Assembly: GCF_020524025.1 (NCBI RefSeq) | Contig: NZ_JAIVKN010000001.1 | Location: forward strand, 1,054,001-1,118,000 | Origin: Halobacillus litoralis | GTDB taxonomy: Bacteria; Bacillota; Bacilli; Bacillales; Halobacillaceae | Length of the DNA stretch: 64,000 nucleotides | Direction of reading: 5' to 3' | Shown here: one piece after another, positions 28,622 through 36,534 of the stretch | How positions within the stretch are numbered: the first letter of the stretch is position 1 | Layout: each line of letters begins with the position of its first letter | Notes under the pieces: model-generated | What the model was told of the DNA's origin: nothing | The model's input: only the letters and a program-made list of their open reading frames with translations | The model's database searches: none | Made by a program: the position numbers and the translations under genes

Positions 28622-29566
28622 TTACACTTTTTTCTCTTTATTTGCTTGAGACAGTTCTACAAACGATTGAATTAAATCATCATAGCTCAATCCTACTTCC
28701 TGAGCTGAATCAGGAAAAAGACTTGTTGGTGTCATACCAGGAAGAGTATTCACCTCAAGAATGACAGGTTCACTTTGATCATTAATAATAAAATCGACAC
28801 GTGAGTAAACATCACAACCAAGCAGCTGATGAGCAAGGACTGCATCCTCCTGAAGCTGAGCAGTCAATGCTTCAGAAATCTTAGCAGGCACAATGTGCTC
28901 ACTGCCGCCAGGCTTATATTTTGAATCAAAGTCATAATAATCATTCTTAGGGATAATTTCAATGACAGGCAGAGCCTGTTCTTCTCCCTTTCGTCCCATA
29001 ACAGGCACAGTAACCTCTCTGCCTTTAACATAGTCTTCTACTAGGATCATAGAATCTGAATGAGCTGCTGTTTTAATGCCCTGAAGGATATCTTTTTCAT
29101 TTTTAACGATCGTCAGGCCTAACGTTGAGCCTTCTTGATTCGGTTTAATAACAAAAGGGATAGAAAATGTCTGTTTAATCTCATCTTCAATGGAAGAAAA
29201 GCGGCTCGCATCTGTCACATCATAAACTTCGCTATGGGCGGTGTGCAGGCCATTAAGAGAAAATAACTGTTTGGATTTTGCCTTATCCATCGCTAAAGCT
29301 GAAGCAAGCACCCCGGAACCCACATAGGGAATTCCCAGCATATCTAGTAAGCCCTGAATCTTTCCATCTTCCCCGAAACGGCCGTGAAGACCTATGAAAA
29401 CCAGATCCACATTCAGTTTCAGAATTTCTTGTATCTTTTCTGGGGAAAAATCGATGGAGGTGACTTCGTGCCCCTTGTTTTCTAATGCTTTGATGATTCC
29501 CTTTCCGGTTGATAAAGAAACTTCACGTTCACCGGACGTCCCACCATATAAAACCGCTATCTTCAT
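28622..29566 (-). CDS. ddl: D-alanine--D-alanine ligase
   Basis: Joins two D-alanines with ATP for peptidoglycan precursor synthesis. 314 residues, the short DdlB-like form. Seen: VLYGGTSGEREVSLSTG at the N-terminus, HGRFGEDGKIQGLLDMLGIPYVGSG, FVIKPNQEGSTLG (ATP-grasp), the VYSRVDFII strand, and EVNTLPGMTPTSLFP. GGAGTG precedes the ATG. B. subtilis has its ddl elsewhere, so this location is a difference. Confidence 0.94.
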   Translation of the reverse strand: MKIAVLYGGTSGEREVSLSTGKGIIKALENKGHEVTSIDFSPEKIQEILKLNVDLVFIGLHGRFGEDGKIQGLLDMLGIPYVGSGVLASALAMDKAKSKQLFSLNGLHTAHSEVYDVTDASRFSSIEDEIKQTFSIPFVIKPNQEGSTLGLTIVKNEKDILQGIKTAAHSDSMILVEDYVKGREVTVPVMGRKGEEQALPVIEIIPKNDYYDFDSKYKPGGSEHIVPAKISEALTAQLQEDAVLAHQLLGCDVYSRVDFIINDQSEPVILEVNTLPGMTPTSLFPDSAQEVGLSYDDLIQSFVELSQANKEKKV

Positions 29567-29651
29567 GTATTACACTCCATTTCTTACCACTGTATAGTAA
29601 CTTACAACAGTTCTTATATTAACATGTTCCCATCTATGCTTCTATCATAAA

Positions 29652-29687
29652 TAAAAAGAACGAAGCTTTTCTTCAGCATCGTTCTTC
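29652..29687 (-). terminator. Terminator of mecB
   Basis: Stem AAGAACGATGC / GCTTCGTTCTT with a GAAGAAAA-type loop and TTTTTATTTAT tail on the minus strand. Confidence 0.85.
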
Positions 29688-29691
29688 TTGT

Positions 29692-30273
29692 TCATGAAAA
29701 ATATTTATCGATGGTTTCACATGCATCTTTGTCCATGATCTGTTTCCCGTATTCAATTAAGCGGTGTGAAGTCGCTGCTGTTGCAGACGCGAACTCAGAC
29801 AAGACAGCGATCACCTGGTCTTGATCTAAGTGAAAAATATCCTCGTCTTCAAGAAGCATATAGTAATCTTCATTATAATAGTATACACTGCCTCCAGAAA
29901 CCTTTAGGTGATAAAGCTTCCTGCCAGCTTGTATGACGTCTTCGAAGTCGGCGAATGAGAACATCATTTCCTTACTCTCATCCAAGGTAACTTTCATTTC
30001 TAAATAATCCTCGTCTTCTTCGATATCGGCAGGTTCCGTTTTCGTAACGACTACCAACATTCCTTGCGCCTGCAATAAATAAACCTGAACAAGCAATACA
30101 CCTGAAAGCTCGACACCTAATTCAACACCAGCTTCATACATCATGTCACTAAAAATTCGATGGACCCTGGGTAAATCGCTCCATAGTTCTTCACGGGACA
30201 AGCCTCGATCCATCAGATCATCAAAGGTGAGAAAAATCTTAAATTTCTCATTGGTCATTCTTTCAACTCGCAC
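29692..30273 (-). CDS. mecB: MecA-like adaptor protein YpbH (MecB)
   Basis: Adaptor that delivers substrates to the ClpC ATPase. 193 residues against 194 in B. subtilis YpbH. N-terminal substrate domain (RVERMTNEKFKIFLTFDDLMDRGL), an acidic linker (DIEEDEDYLEMKV), and a C-terminal ClpC-binding domain (FADFEDVIQAGRKL, YYYNEDYYMLL). The start is a GTG behind GGGGGGCG. The typical MecA paralogue is longer. Context resembles the B. subtilis ypbH-ypbG neighbourhood. Confidence 0.88.
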   Translation of the reverse strand: MRVERMTNEKFKIFLTFDDLMDRGLSREELWSDLPRVHRIFSDMMYEAGVELGVELSGVLLVQVYLLQAQGMLVVVTKTEPADIEEDEDYLEMKVTLDESKEMMFSFADFEDVIQAGRKLYHLKVSGGSVYYYNEDYYMLLEDEDIFHLDQDQVIAVLSEFASATAATSHRLIEYGKQIMDKDACETIDKYFS

Positions 30274-30395
30274 ATGATCGCCCCCCTGTCACGATGTGTG
30301 TTATCTATATCTTATGATGACTTATGCGATTATGGCACCTTTTTTAAAATTATATCGGATGATTTAGGCAGGGGGCAAATATAGTTTATCACAAT

Positions 30396-31292
30396 CTATT
30401 TTTGAAGCCATTGTTCCCACGCTTTTTTTGAATTTCCGACCATAAATGGCTGAAGGCGTTTTTTATCCAGTTCAGGCAGACGATCATATGCATAACCGCC
30501 AAGCCCTATATTCAAGTCCGGGTACTCTTTTTGGAGCGACTCCGCTAGACGAATGGTAATCGGAATGTTCTTTTTTAATGTACAGGACATAAACATATAG
30601 GTTGGTTTTATTTCATTGATGACGATATCGATATCTCCCCCGGCAATACTTGGCCCCAAATAAATCACATCATATCCTTTTCGTTTCAGGAATAATGCAA
30701 AGATTAAGAGCCCCAGTTCATGTCGTTCATTGGGCCCGCAAACAAGGAGAGCTTTAGGGAGCATGCTGTCAGAGGGAATTGAGAGAAGCATCATTCCAAT
30801 ACGTGACCGAATGAACTGACTGGCGAAATGTTCATGAGCACTTGTAATTTTGTTTTCTTCCCAAAGATCACCAATCCTAACAAGAATAGGACCTATAATA
30901 TCTATTGCAACCGTTTCTGGAGTAAACAAACTAAAAGCATGGTCCAGGTGACCTTGAGCTTCATTCTCATTGAAGCTAAGGAGACTGTTCAACAGCTGAT
31001 CACCAATTTTATCAAGCTGTGTGGTGTTTTCAGTATTATTCGTTTCTGTAACTACTTCTTCATTGCTTTCTAATAAAGAGACAGCCTGCGATATAGTAAA
31101 ACCTTTGTTCACTTTTTCCATCAGCCACTTTAATATTTTTAAATGTTCATCAGTGTACAGGCGATGGCCTGCTTCATTTCGGGAGGGTCGAATCATTTTA
31201 TAACGCCGTTCCCATGCACGAAGCGTACCAGGCTGGATTCCAAGTATTTGTGACACGGCTTTAATATTATATTTTGCTTTAGTCATGGCCAT
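30396..31292 (-). CDS. MerR-type regulator with adenosylcobalamin-binding domain (CarH/LitR-like)
   Basis: 298 residues in three parts: a MerR winged helix (residues 8-75, AVSQILGIQPGTLRAWERR), a four-helix-bundle domain (about 95-170), and a Rossmann B12-binding domain (about 180-295). The bundle has W144 and E154-H155, an exact Wx9EH light-sensing motif of CarH. The B12 domain has E189-x-H191-xx-G194 (lower axial histidine), a Ser/Thr pocket at 236-238 and G265-G266. Known CarH proteins repress carotenoid or photolyase genes in the dark. The target here is unknown; no carotenoid or photolyase gene is adjacent. Confidence 0.85.
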   Translation of the reverse strand: MAMTKAKYNIKAVSQILGIQPGTLRAWERRYKMIRPSRNEAGHRLYTDEHLKILKWLMEKVNKGFTISQAVSLLESNEEVVTETNNTENTTQLDKIGDQLLNSLLSFNENEAQGHLDHAFSLFTPETVAIDIIGPILVRIGDLWEENKITSAHEHFASQFIRSRIGMMLLSIPSDSMLPKALLVCGPNERHELGLLIFALFLKRKGYDVIYLGPSIAGGDIDIVINEIKPTYMFMSCTLKKNIPITIRLAESLQKEYPDLNIGLGGYAYDRLPELDKKRLQPFMVGNSKKAWEQWLQK

Positions 31293-31390
31293 GAGTCTTC
31301 CTCCACCTACTTATTTTACTAATAGTATATAGGAACGAAAAAGGGTGTGTAAAATTTGTATATTCTTTTTTAAAGGATTTTTACATCTAT

Positions 31391-32158
31391 TTATGATTCG
31401 AGCGGGAGGATTTGAATCCAATGACATTCAGCTTTCGTCCCCAAACGAAGAGGGATCAGCGATGTTCCATATCCTTCACTTATCAGCAAAGCTTGTTTAT
31501 TGTACTGTGACCAGCCCCCACGTTCGTACGGACCCAGTCCAAACAGCCTTATCTGTCCCCCATGAGTGTGGCCGCTCAACACTAATTCAGAGCGGTTTTT
31601 ATTTGCGGGATTCATTTGCTTAAATACATAAGGGTCATGAACACAAAGAATCCGAAACCCTTCATCCTCCATTAAAGATGAAGAGCGCCGTTGTTTTAGA
31701 AAATAGGGATCCAGCCCGGTAAGGACAAACTCTATACCATGGTCCAGCTTAACTTTTTCATCTTCATTAGAAAGGGTTCTAACTTGATACTGATTCAAAA
31801 CGTTAACGAGATCCTTGCTTTGAAGTTCATGATCGTTATTGCCAGGAATAAAGTAAACCGGGACACTCCATTGAGTTAAGCGTTTAAGGTTTTTCTCCAA
31901 ACGCTCCATAGAAGTCCGCTTATCAACCAGGTCTCCACCGATAATGACTACATCTACTTGCTTTAGTTTTCTAAGTGTACTTGTAGCAATTTCACGATTA
32001 TGTACATCGGATATGAAAAAAATATGCAAAGATTCTCCTCTGTCTAACTTTGGACTTTCAAGGACTTGTTCCTCGAGTTGATCATTATGAGCTCTATAAT
32101 ACATATATCCTAAAAGAAAACATCCTGCCAGGAATAAAATTAAAAAAACTGCCGTCAT
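31391..32158 (-). CDS. ypbG: Membrane-anchored metallophosphoesterase YpbG
   Basis: 255 residues from the ATG at 32158 (GGAGGAGG upstream). An N-terminal transmembrane anchor (about residues 3-22) precedes a calcineurin-type phosphoesterase domain. The dimetal motifs are all present: FFISDVHN (DxH), GGDLVD (GDxxD), GNNDHE (GNHD-type, with Asn for His and the Asp-His pair), and SGHTHGGQ. Matches YpbG/YkuE-like enzymes acting outside the membrane. The substrate is not known to me. Confidence 0.83.
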   Translation of the reverse strand: MTAVFLILFLAGCFLLGYMYYRAHNDQLEEQVLESPKLDRGESLHIFFISDVHNREIATSTLRKLKQVDVVIIGGDLVDKRTSMERLEKNLKRLTQWSVPVYFIPGNNDHELQSKDLVNVLNQYQVRTLSNEDEKVKLDHGIEFVLTGLDPYFLKQRRSSSLMEDEGFRILCVHDPYVFKQMNPANKNRSELVLSGHTHGGQIRLFGLGPYERGGWSQYNKQALLISEGYGTSLIPLRLGTKAECHWIQILPLES

Positions 32159-32230
32159 TTTCCCCCTCCTCCAACTCAAACGAAATACTTATATAATTTA
32201 CATGAAAGGTCATTTTAGCATATTTAGGAA

Positions 32231-32262
32231 AGAAATCGCTATGCTGAAGTCAGCATAGCGAT
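32231..32262 (-). terminator. Likely terminator of the CBS gene
   Basis: Perfect 13-base inverted repeat ATCGCTATGCTGA / TCAGCATAGCGAT with a two-base centre. The following tail is TTTCTTTCC, so the terminator is weaker than its stem suggests. Confidence 0.6.
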
Positions 32263-32266
32263 TATC

Positions 32267-32905
32267 TTACACTTTTTTCACACTCAAAATTCGAAATCCG
32301 TTTTTCTCAAGTTTCTTTGTAAGTGATTCAATGTTGTCTTTTTCTTCAATTTTCATGACAATCCTTCTAGCTAACTTATCCGTTTCATCAAATGTGGCTA
32401 AAGAAATGACATTCCCGTGGTAACTTTTGATAATGTCACCCAGGCGCTCAATCCTTCCAGCAGATTCTTCGGAAGTAAAGGCGATTCTAATCCCTTGTTT
32501 ACGCACGCCGAAAGCACTCTCAAACTGTTCAATCACATCGAATCGTGTCACAAGCCCCTGGAAAACAAGCCGTTTATCTACAACGGCCAGGACAGAAAAT
32601 CCTTTAAACATGGGCAAGGTCCGCTCGAAAACTTCCTCGTCATGTATATAGAAATTTTCATGTTCAACAATTTCACCGGCTGTTGCCTCTTTCAAAAAGG
32701 AGGATTTCGTAATTTCATCCGCCTTATTATAGAAAGAACGGAAAATGATTTCTTTTGAAACCATACCTTTAAACACATTACCTTCTAAAACCGGTACAGC
32801 CTCTATGTCATTTTCATCTAATATACCCAAAACTTCTTCAAGGGAAGTAGAGATCTTGACAGTGAAAGACTTATGGGCCGGCTTCATAATACCTTTTACA
32901 AACAT
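32267..32905 (-). CDS. CBS-domain-pair protein with ACT-like C-terminus
   Basis: Soluble protein of 212 residues. Residues about 1-55 and 75-130 form two CBS motifs (IMKPAHKSFTVKIST..VPVLEGNVFKGMVS; FYIHDEEVF..VLAVVDKRLVFQGLVTRFDV), a likely nucleotide-binding Bateman module. The last 75 residues (GIRIAFTSEESAGRIERLGDII onward) look like an ACT domain. This layout resembles AcuB-like proteins. GAGGTGAG precedes the ATG. It is divergent from cotJA. Ligand unknown. Confidence 0.72.
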   Translation of the reverse strand: MFVKGIMKPAHKSFTVKISTSLEEVLGILDENDIEAVPVLEGNVFKGMVSKEIIFRSFYNKADEITKSSFLKEATAGEIVEHENFYIHDEEVFERTLPMFKGFSVLAVVDKRLVFQGLVTRFDVIEQFESAFGVRKQGIRIAFTSEESAGRIERLGDIIKSYHGNVISLATFDETDKLARRIVMKIEEKDNIESLTKKLEKNGFRILSVKKV

Positions 32906-33035
32906 ACACTCACCTCATTCCAATCATTTGCACTCTCTTTATCTGTTCGTGACCCTCCCGCTATTCTCCTTCTTCCAACTGAATAGGACAAGTTTCCTTC
33001 ACATATAAATTTTGAAGAAAAGGATGTGATGAGCT

Positions 33036-33257
33036 TTGTACACACCCATTAAATGTTACCAACCCTACCACGGACCTTATGACCCATGCCCACCACGGAC
33101 AATAGCCTGTTACCAGACGCCGCCAAATTTATATTTAGGTTTCCAGCCGCAGAACCTCGCGCAGTACCCCCTTCAGGAAGCCCTTTATAAGGGGACTCTC
33201 TGGCCATGTTTGTATGATCCTTATCCAACACCTTTACCGAAAGGAGGAAAAGAATGA
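33036..33257 (+). CDS. cotJA: Spore coat-associated protein CotJA
   Basis: Proline- and tyrosine-rich peptide of 73 residues. Seen: the family pattern YDPCPPRTIACYQTPPNLYLGFQPQN followed by YPLQEALYKGTLWPCLYDPYP. The only reasonable start is a TTG at 33036, with AAGGATG about ten bases upstream; the nearest ATG is out of frame. The stop overlaps the cotJB start (ATGA). Made in the mother cell in B. subtilis, with cotJB and cotJC. Confidence 0.88.
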   Translation: MYTPIKCYQPYHGPYDPCPPRTIACYQTPPNLYLGFQPQNLAQYPLQEALYKGTLWPCLYDPYPTPLPKGGKE

Positions 33258-33523
33258 AGCAGGGTGGCAATGTCAATCAAGAGCGTCATTCCTTCATGGA
33301 GAAAATTCAAATGGTTGATTTCGCTTTAGTCGATTTAACTTTGTATTTGGATACACACCCTCAGGATACACAGGCCATTCAGCAATTCAATCAGCTTGCA
33401 GTCGAAAGCAGGGATTTAAAAACCGCTTATGAACAAAAATATGGCCCATTGAGGCAGTACGGAGGCAGTTTTTCCGGGTACCCGTGGAGCTGGGGAGACG
33501 CTCCGTGGCCCTGGCAGATGTAA
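33254..33523 (+). CDS. cotJB: Spore coat protein CotJB
   Basis: 89 residues; a helical N-terminus (SFMEKIQMVDFALVDLTLYLDTHP) with the conserved DQ-like repeat, a NQLAVESRDLKTAYEQKYGPL middle, and a Trp/Pro-rich end (GYPWSWGDAPWPWQM) typical of the family. AAAGGAGG precedes the ATG, which overlaps the cotJA stop. Second gene of the cotJABC operon. Confidence 0.9.
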   Translation: MKQGGNVNQERHSFMEKIQMVDFALVDLTLYLDTHPQDTQAIQQFNQLAVESRDLKTAYEQKYGPLRQYGGSFSGYPWSWGDAPWPWQM

Positions 33524-33554
33524 CGGATTAATCAGATGAATTAGGAGGGCTTCC

Positions 33555-34124
33555 ATGTGGTATTATGAAAAAAAATTGCAGTATCCAGTGAAAGTAACGG
33601 AGTGCAATCCAAGGCTTGCTAAATACTTGATTGAACAATACGGTGGGGCAGATGGTGAATTATCTGCTGCTCTCCGTTACTTAAATCAGCGCTACACCAT
33701 TCCAGATAAAGTGATTGGACTCCTGACCGATATCGGTACAGAAGAGTTCGCTCACCTCGAGATGATTGCAACGATGATTTATAAATTGACGAAAGATGCT
33801 ACACCAGAACAAATGATTGCAGCTGGGCTTGATGCCCATTATGCGAATCACGACCATGCTCTATATTATTCAAATGCTGCAGGGGCCCCTTGGACAGCAA
33901 GCTATATAGCAGCTAAAGGAGACCCCATCGCTGACTTATATGAAGATATTGCGGCCGAGGAAAAAGCACGGGCCACCTACCAATGGATCATTAACATGTC
34001 CGATGACCCATGTCTTAATGACAGCCTCAAATTTTTACGTGAACGGGAAATCATTCATTCTCAGCGGTTTAGAGAAGCGGTTGAAATCTTGAAGTTCGAA
34101 AAAGATCGCAAGCAGTTCTTTTAA
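33555..34124 (+). CDS. cotJC: Spore coat protein CotJC, manganese-catalase-like
   Basis: 189 residues of the four-helix bundle di-manganese catalase family. Carboxylate and histidine ligands are visible as YGGADGELSAALRYLNQRY, DIGTEEFAHLEMIATMI (ExxH) and EDIAAEEKARATYQWI, with EREIIHSQRFREAVE (ExxxH). GGAGGG lies nine bases before the ATG. Third gene of cotJABC. In B. subtilis cotJ is elsewhere, so its placement between a CBS gene and ypbE is a local difference. Confidence 0.92.
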   Translation: MWYYEKKLQYPVKVTECNPRLAKYLIEQYGGADGELSAALRYLNQRYTIPDKVIGLLTDIGTEEFAHLEMIATMIYKLTKDATPEQMIAAGLDAHYANHDHALYYSNAAGAPWTASYIAAKGDPIADLYEDIAAEEKARATYQWIINMSDDPCLNDSLKFLREREIIHSQRFREAVEILKFEKDRKQFF

Positions 34125-34128
34125 TCTA

Positions 34129-34437
34129 TCAGCGCTCTACCGTTATTTTTTGATGGTAGGGTGTTTGATCTTCTATTACATTTGAATTGAAAACGGACGA
34201 CCCAAACCATTCATCCCAGTATTGATAGGAGAGAATGACAGCAATCAATACAATAAAAATAATGAACAGGAGACGAATCCAGAAGTTACTTACCCTTCCG
34301 TTGTTTTTTTTAGAACCCTGCTGATGAACCTTCTTTCTTGGAGGGAGATTTAAAACATCGAAATTGTCATCATCAGGATTCTCCTTTTCATCATGCGGAT
34401 TTTTCAGTTCTTCTTTGTCTTTAAAGCCTTGGCTCAT
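34129..34437 (-). CDS. Single-pass membrane protein at the ypbE position
   Basis: 102 residues: an acidic, Asp/Asn-rich N-terminal 38 residues, a basic patch (PPRKKVHQQGSKKNNGR), one transmembrane helix (about residues 52-71, LLFIIFIVLIAVILSY) and a short outer tail of 30 residues. It is the last gene of the ypbB-recQ-ypbD cluster; the start overlaps the ypbD stop (ATGA). In B. subtilis ypbE holds this place and has a LysM domain after its helix; none is seen here before the stop. Function unknown. Confidence 0.6.
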   Translation of the reverse strand: MSQGFKDKEELKNPHDEKENPDDDNFDVLNLPPRKKVHQQGSKKNNGRVSNFWIRLLFIIFIVLIAVILSYQYWDEWFGSSVFNSNVIEDQTPYHQKITVER

Positions 34438-35024
34438 TTAAATTCCCCATTTCCAAATCGGATATACAAAGCTAAAATCACATCAATAATAAAATGCGCG
34501 GTAATGGTGACAATCAGACTTTCTGTCAATTCAAACATATAGCCGATAAAAAAACTGACAAATAAAACAGATACAAATAATACAAGTCTCGTTAAATACC
34601 GAATGTGCATGACAGCAAATAGAACACTTGCTGCTATATAGCCAAATTCAGTATGCAGGACTCCTCTAAAAAGCATTTCTTCGCTGAGAGCTACGAGAAG
34701 AACCACACCAAAAATGCTTGGGATGGAGCGATTACGGAAGACCTTATCATTAATTCCTCCATCATCGTAAAAACGCTCAGGTAAAAAATACATAAGTGAA
34801 AAATCAATGAAGAGTACTATTAATCCCGGCAGTACCCCATAAACGAGCCACTCTTGACCATTCAAAGTCAGCTGCTGGCTCCAATCATTCCAAAAGGAAT
34901 CAAAGAGAAGGGCACTTCCGATGACAGCCAAGCAGAGGATGACTAATTGTGTCAAAACTAGTTGTACAGTCACTTGCTGATCGCTTAATTCTTTAATCAA
35001 TTCTGCTTGAGTCTTTCGGCTCAT
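34434..35024 (-). CDS. ypbD: CPBP intramembrane metalloprotease YpbD
   Basis: Polytopic membrane protein of 196 residues with about five to six helices. The ABI/CAAX-protease motifs are visible: EEMLFRGVLHTEFG (EExxxR) and, later, FAVMHIRYL and HFIIDVILALY with conserved histidines. Substrate unknown. AGGAGGA precedes the ATG, which lies 32 bases inside the end of recQ. Homologous position to B. subtilis ypbD. Confidence 0.85.
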   Translation of the reverse strand: MSRKTQAELIKELSDQQVTVQLVLTQLVILCLAVIGSALLFDSFWNDWSQQLTLNGQEWLVYGVLPGLIVLFIDFSLMYFLPERFYDDGGINDKVFRNRSIPSIFGVVLLVALSEEMLFRGVLHTEFGYIAASVLFAVMHIRYLTRLVLFVSVLFVSFFIGYMFELTESLIVTITAHFIIDVILALYIRFGNGEFK

Positions 35025-36534
35025 ACGAGTCCTCCTGTTGAAATATCAATTGAAGTCTTTCTTTCCATGTGGAAGCATCTATCTGATTTGGTTTCTCCTC
35101 GTTGAAGGAAAGATCATTCACCTTGAAATCGCAAGCATCACAGCATGGAACATAAGGTTCACGAATCATTTCCTGAAAAGGCTGGTAGAGCTTTTTTCTT
35201 CTACAGCCGGTGTGATGAATCCACTGTAACATTTCTGTCAGTTTCCCTTGTTTATATAACCATCTTTCTTCTAGTAGTCGATTCATTTTTTCCTGAAGAA
35301 AATCAGGAATAAATCGAAGCTCTTGTCCAACAAGTACGCTTGATTCCTCAAGTTGATATTTAATAAAGTTCCACTGCGACTCCGATAGCTGCAAATCTTC
35401 CATTACTGTTTCATCCTCAGGGAGTGCGCCTCCCTGCTTGAATTGAAGGTAAGAGAAAATGCGACCTAGATCTTGTTGTTCAGGCAGTTCACTTTGTATG
35501 AGCATCTGCGGAAGGTGGTGATCACGATTTGTGAATAAGACAAGACTCGCTGATGCTTTCCCGTCTCTCCCCGCCCGACCAATTTCTTGAATAAAAGATT
35601 CCAACTGCGATGGAAGATGGAAATGTATAATCAGGCGGATGTTTCTTTTATCCACACCCATACCAAAGGCACTCGTGCAGCAAATGACATCTAATTGATT
35701 GTTCATAAATTGCTGCTGGACAAGCATCCGGTCAGTTTGATCCATTCCCCCATGATAAAAGGCGACTTCATGATTAAGATTTTCTTTTAATTCTATACTT
35801 GCTCTTTCTGCCCATTGCCGGCTCGAGAAATAGATCATTGTAGGTGCATGATTTTCTTTTAGTACGTTTATAATGCGGTTGATTTTATCTTCTGGTGTAT
35901 GACATTCCTCAACCGCCAGACTAATGTTTTGTTTATCCATTGGATAAATGCGCCGATTCATGTCCGGACGTTTTAACTTCTCCATAATATCTTTTTGTAC
36001 ATCCGGAGTCGCGGTTGCACTCAAGGCTAATACTGTAGGTTGACCGAGCACTTCAATCGTTTGATGAAGTTTAAGGTAATCCGTTCGGAATTCATGCCCC
36101 CACTGAGATATGCAGTGGGCTTCATCAATAACAAAAAGTTTCACACTCATCTGGCGGAGCTTGTTTTGCAACCAATCATTTTGGAGCATTTCAGGAGAGA
36201 TATAAATAAGGGAGTAACGATTGAGATTTTTAACAACTCTTGTTCTTTCCTCACGTTCCATAAAGCTGTTTAAAGCCGTTACTGATTTATAACCGGATGC
36301 TTTTAATTGTTTTACTTGGTCAATCATTAAGGATATCAACGGAGAAACTACAATTGTTGTCCCCCCTAAAAGTATGGCTGGCAGCTGATAGCATAAAGAC
36401 TTCCCTGTCCCTGTAGGAAGAATTCCAAGCACATCTTTTCCGCTCATGACATCTTTAATAATGCTTTCCTGTCCTTCTCTGAAATCACTAAAACCAAAAT
36501 GATCTTTTAAGGACTGTTTTAAGTCATTGATCAC
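34993..36534 (-). CDS. recQ: ATP-dependent DNA helicase RecQ
   Basis: 3'-5' superfamily II helicase of 513 residues. Seen: Walker A GILPTGTGKSLCYQLP, VSPLISLMIDQV, the DEAH box VIDEAHCISQWGHEF, SATATP, motif V-VI block ATSAFGMGVDKRNIR-like (CTSAFGMGVDKRNIR) and QEIGRAGRDG. C-terminal zinc cysteines CRRKK and CCDAC are present; a HRDC domain is not. It starts at a GTG overlapping the ypbB stop (GTGA). Matches B. subtilis YpbC, the short RecQ. Confidence 0.94.
   Translation of the reverse strand: MINDLKQSLKDHFGFSDFREGQESIIKDVMSGKDVLGILPTGTGKSLCYQLPAILLGGTTIVVSPLISLMIDQVKQLKASGYKSVTALNSFMEREERTRVVKNLNRYSLIYISPEMLQNDWLQNKLRQMSVKLFVIDEAHCISQWGHEFRTDYLKLHQTIEVLGQPTVLALSATATPDVQKDIMEKLKRPDMNRRIYPMDKQNISLAVEECHTPEDKINRIINVLKENHAPTMIYFSSRQWAERASIELKENLNHEVAFYHGGMDQTDRMLVQQQFMNNQLDVICCTSAFGMGVDKRNIRLIIHFHLPSQLESFIQEIGRAGRDGKASASLVLFTNRDHHLPQMLIQSELPEQQDLGRIFSYLQFKQGGALPEDETVMEDLQLSESQWNFIKYQLEESSVLVGQELRFIPDFLQEKMNRLLEERWLYKQGKLTEMLQWIHHTGCRRKKLYQPFQEMIREPYVPCCDACDFKVNDLSFNEEKPNQIDASTWKERLQLIFQQEDSYEPKDSSRID

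Noticed and set aside
31345-31623. Plus-strand frame antisense to ypbG
   Set aside because: Contained in ypbG on the opposite strand with no ribosome site.
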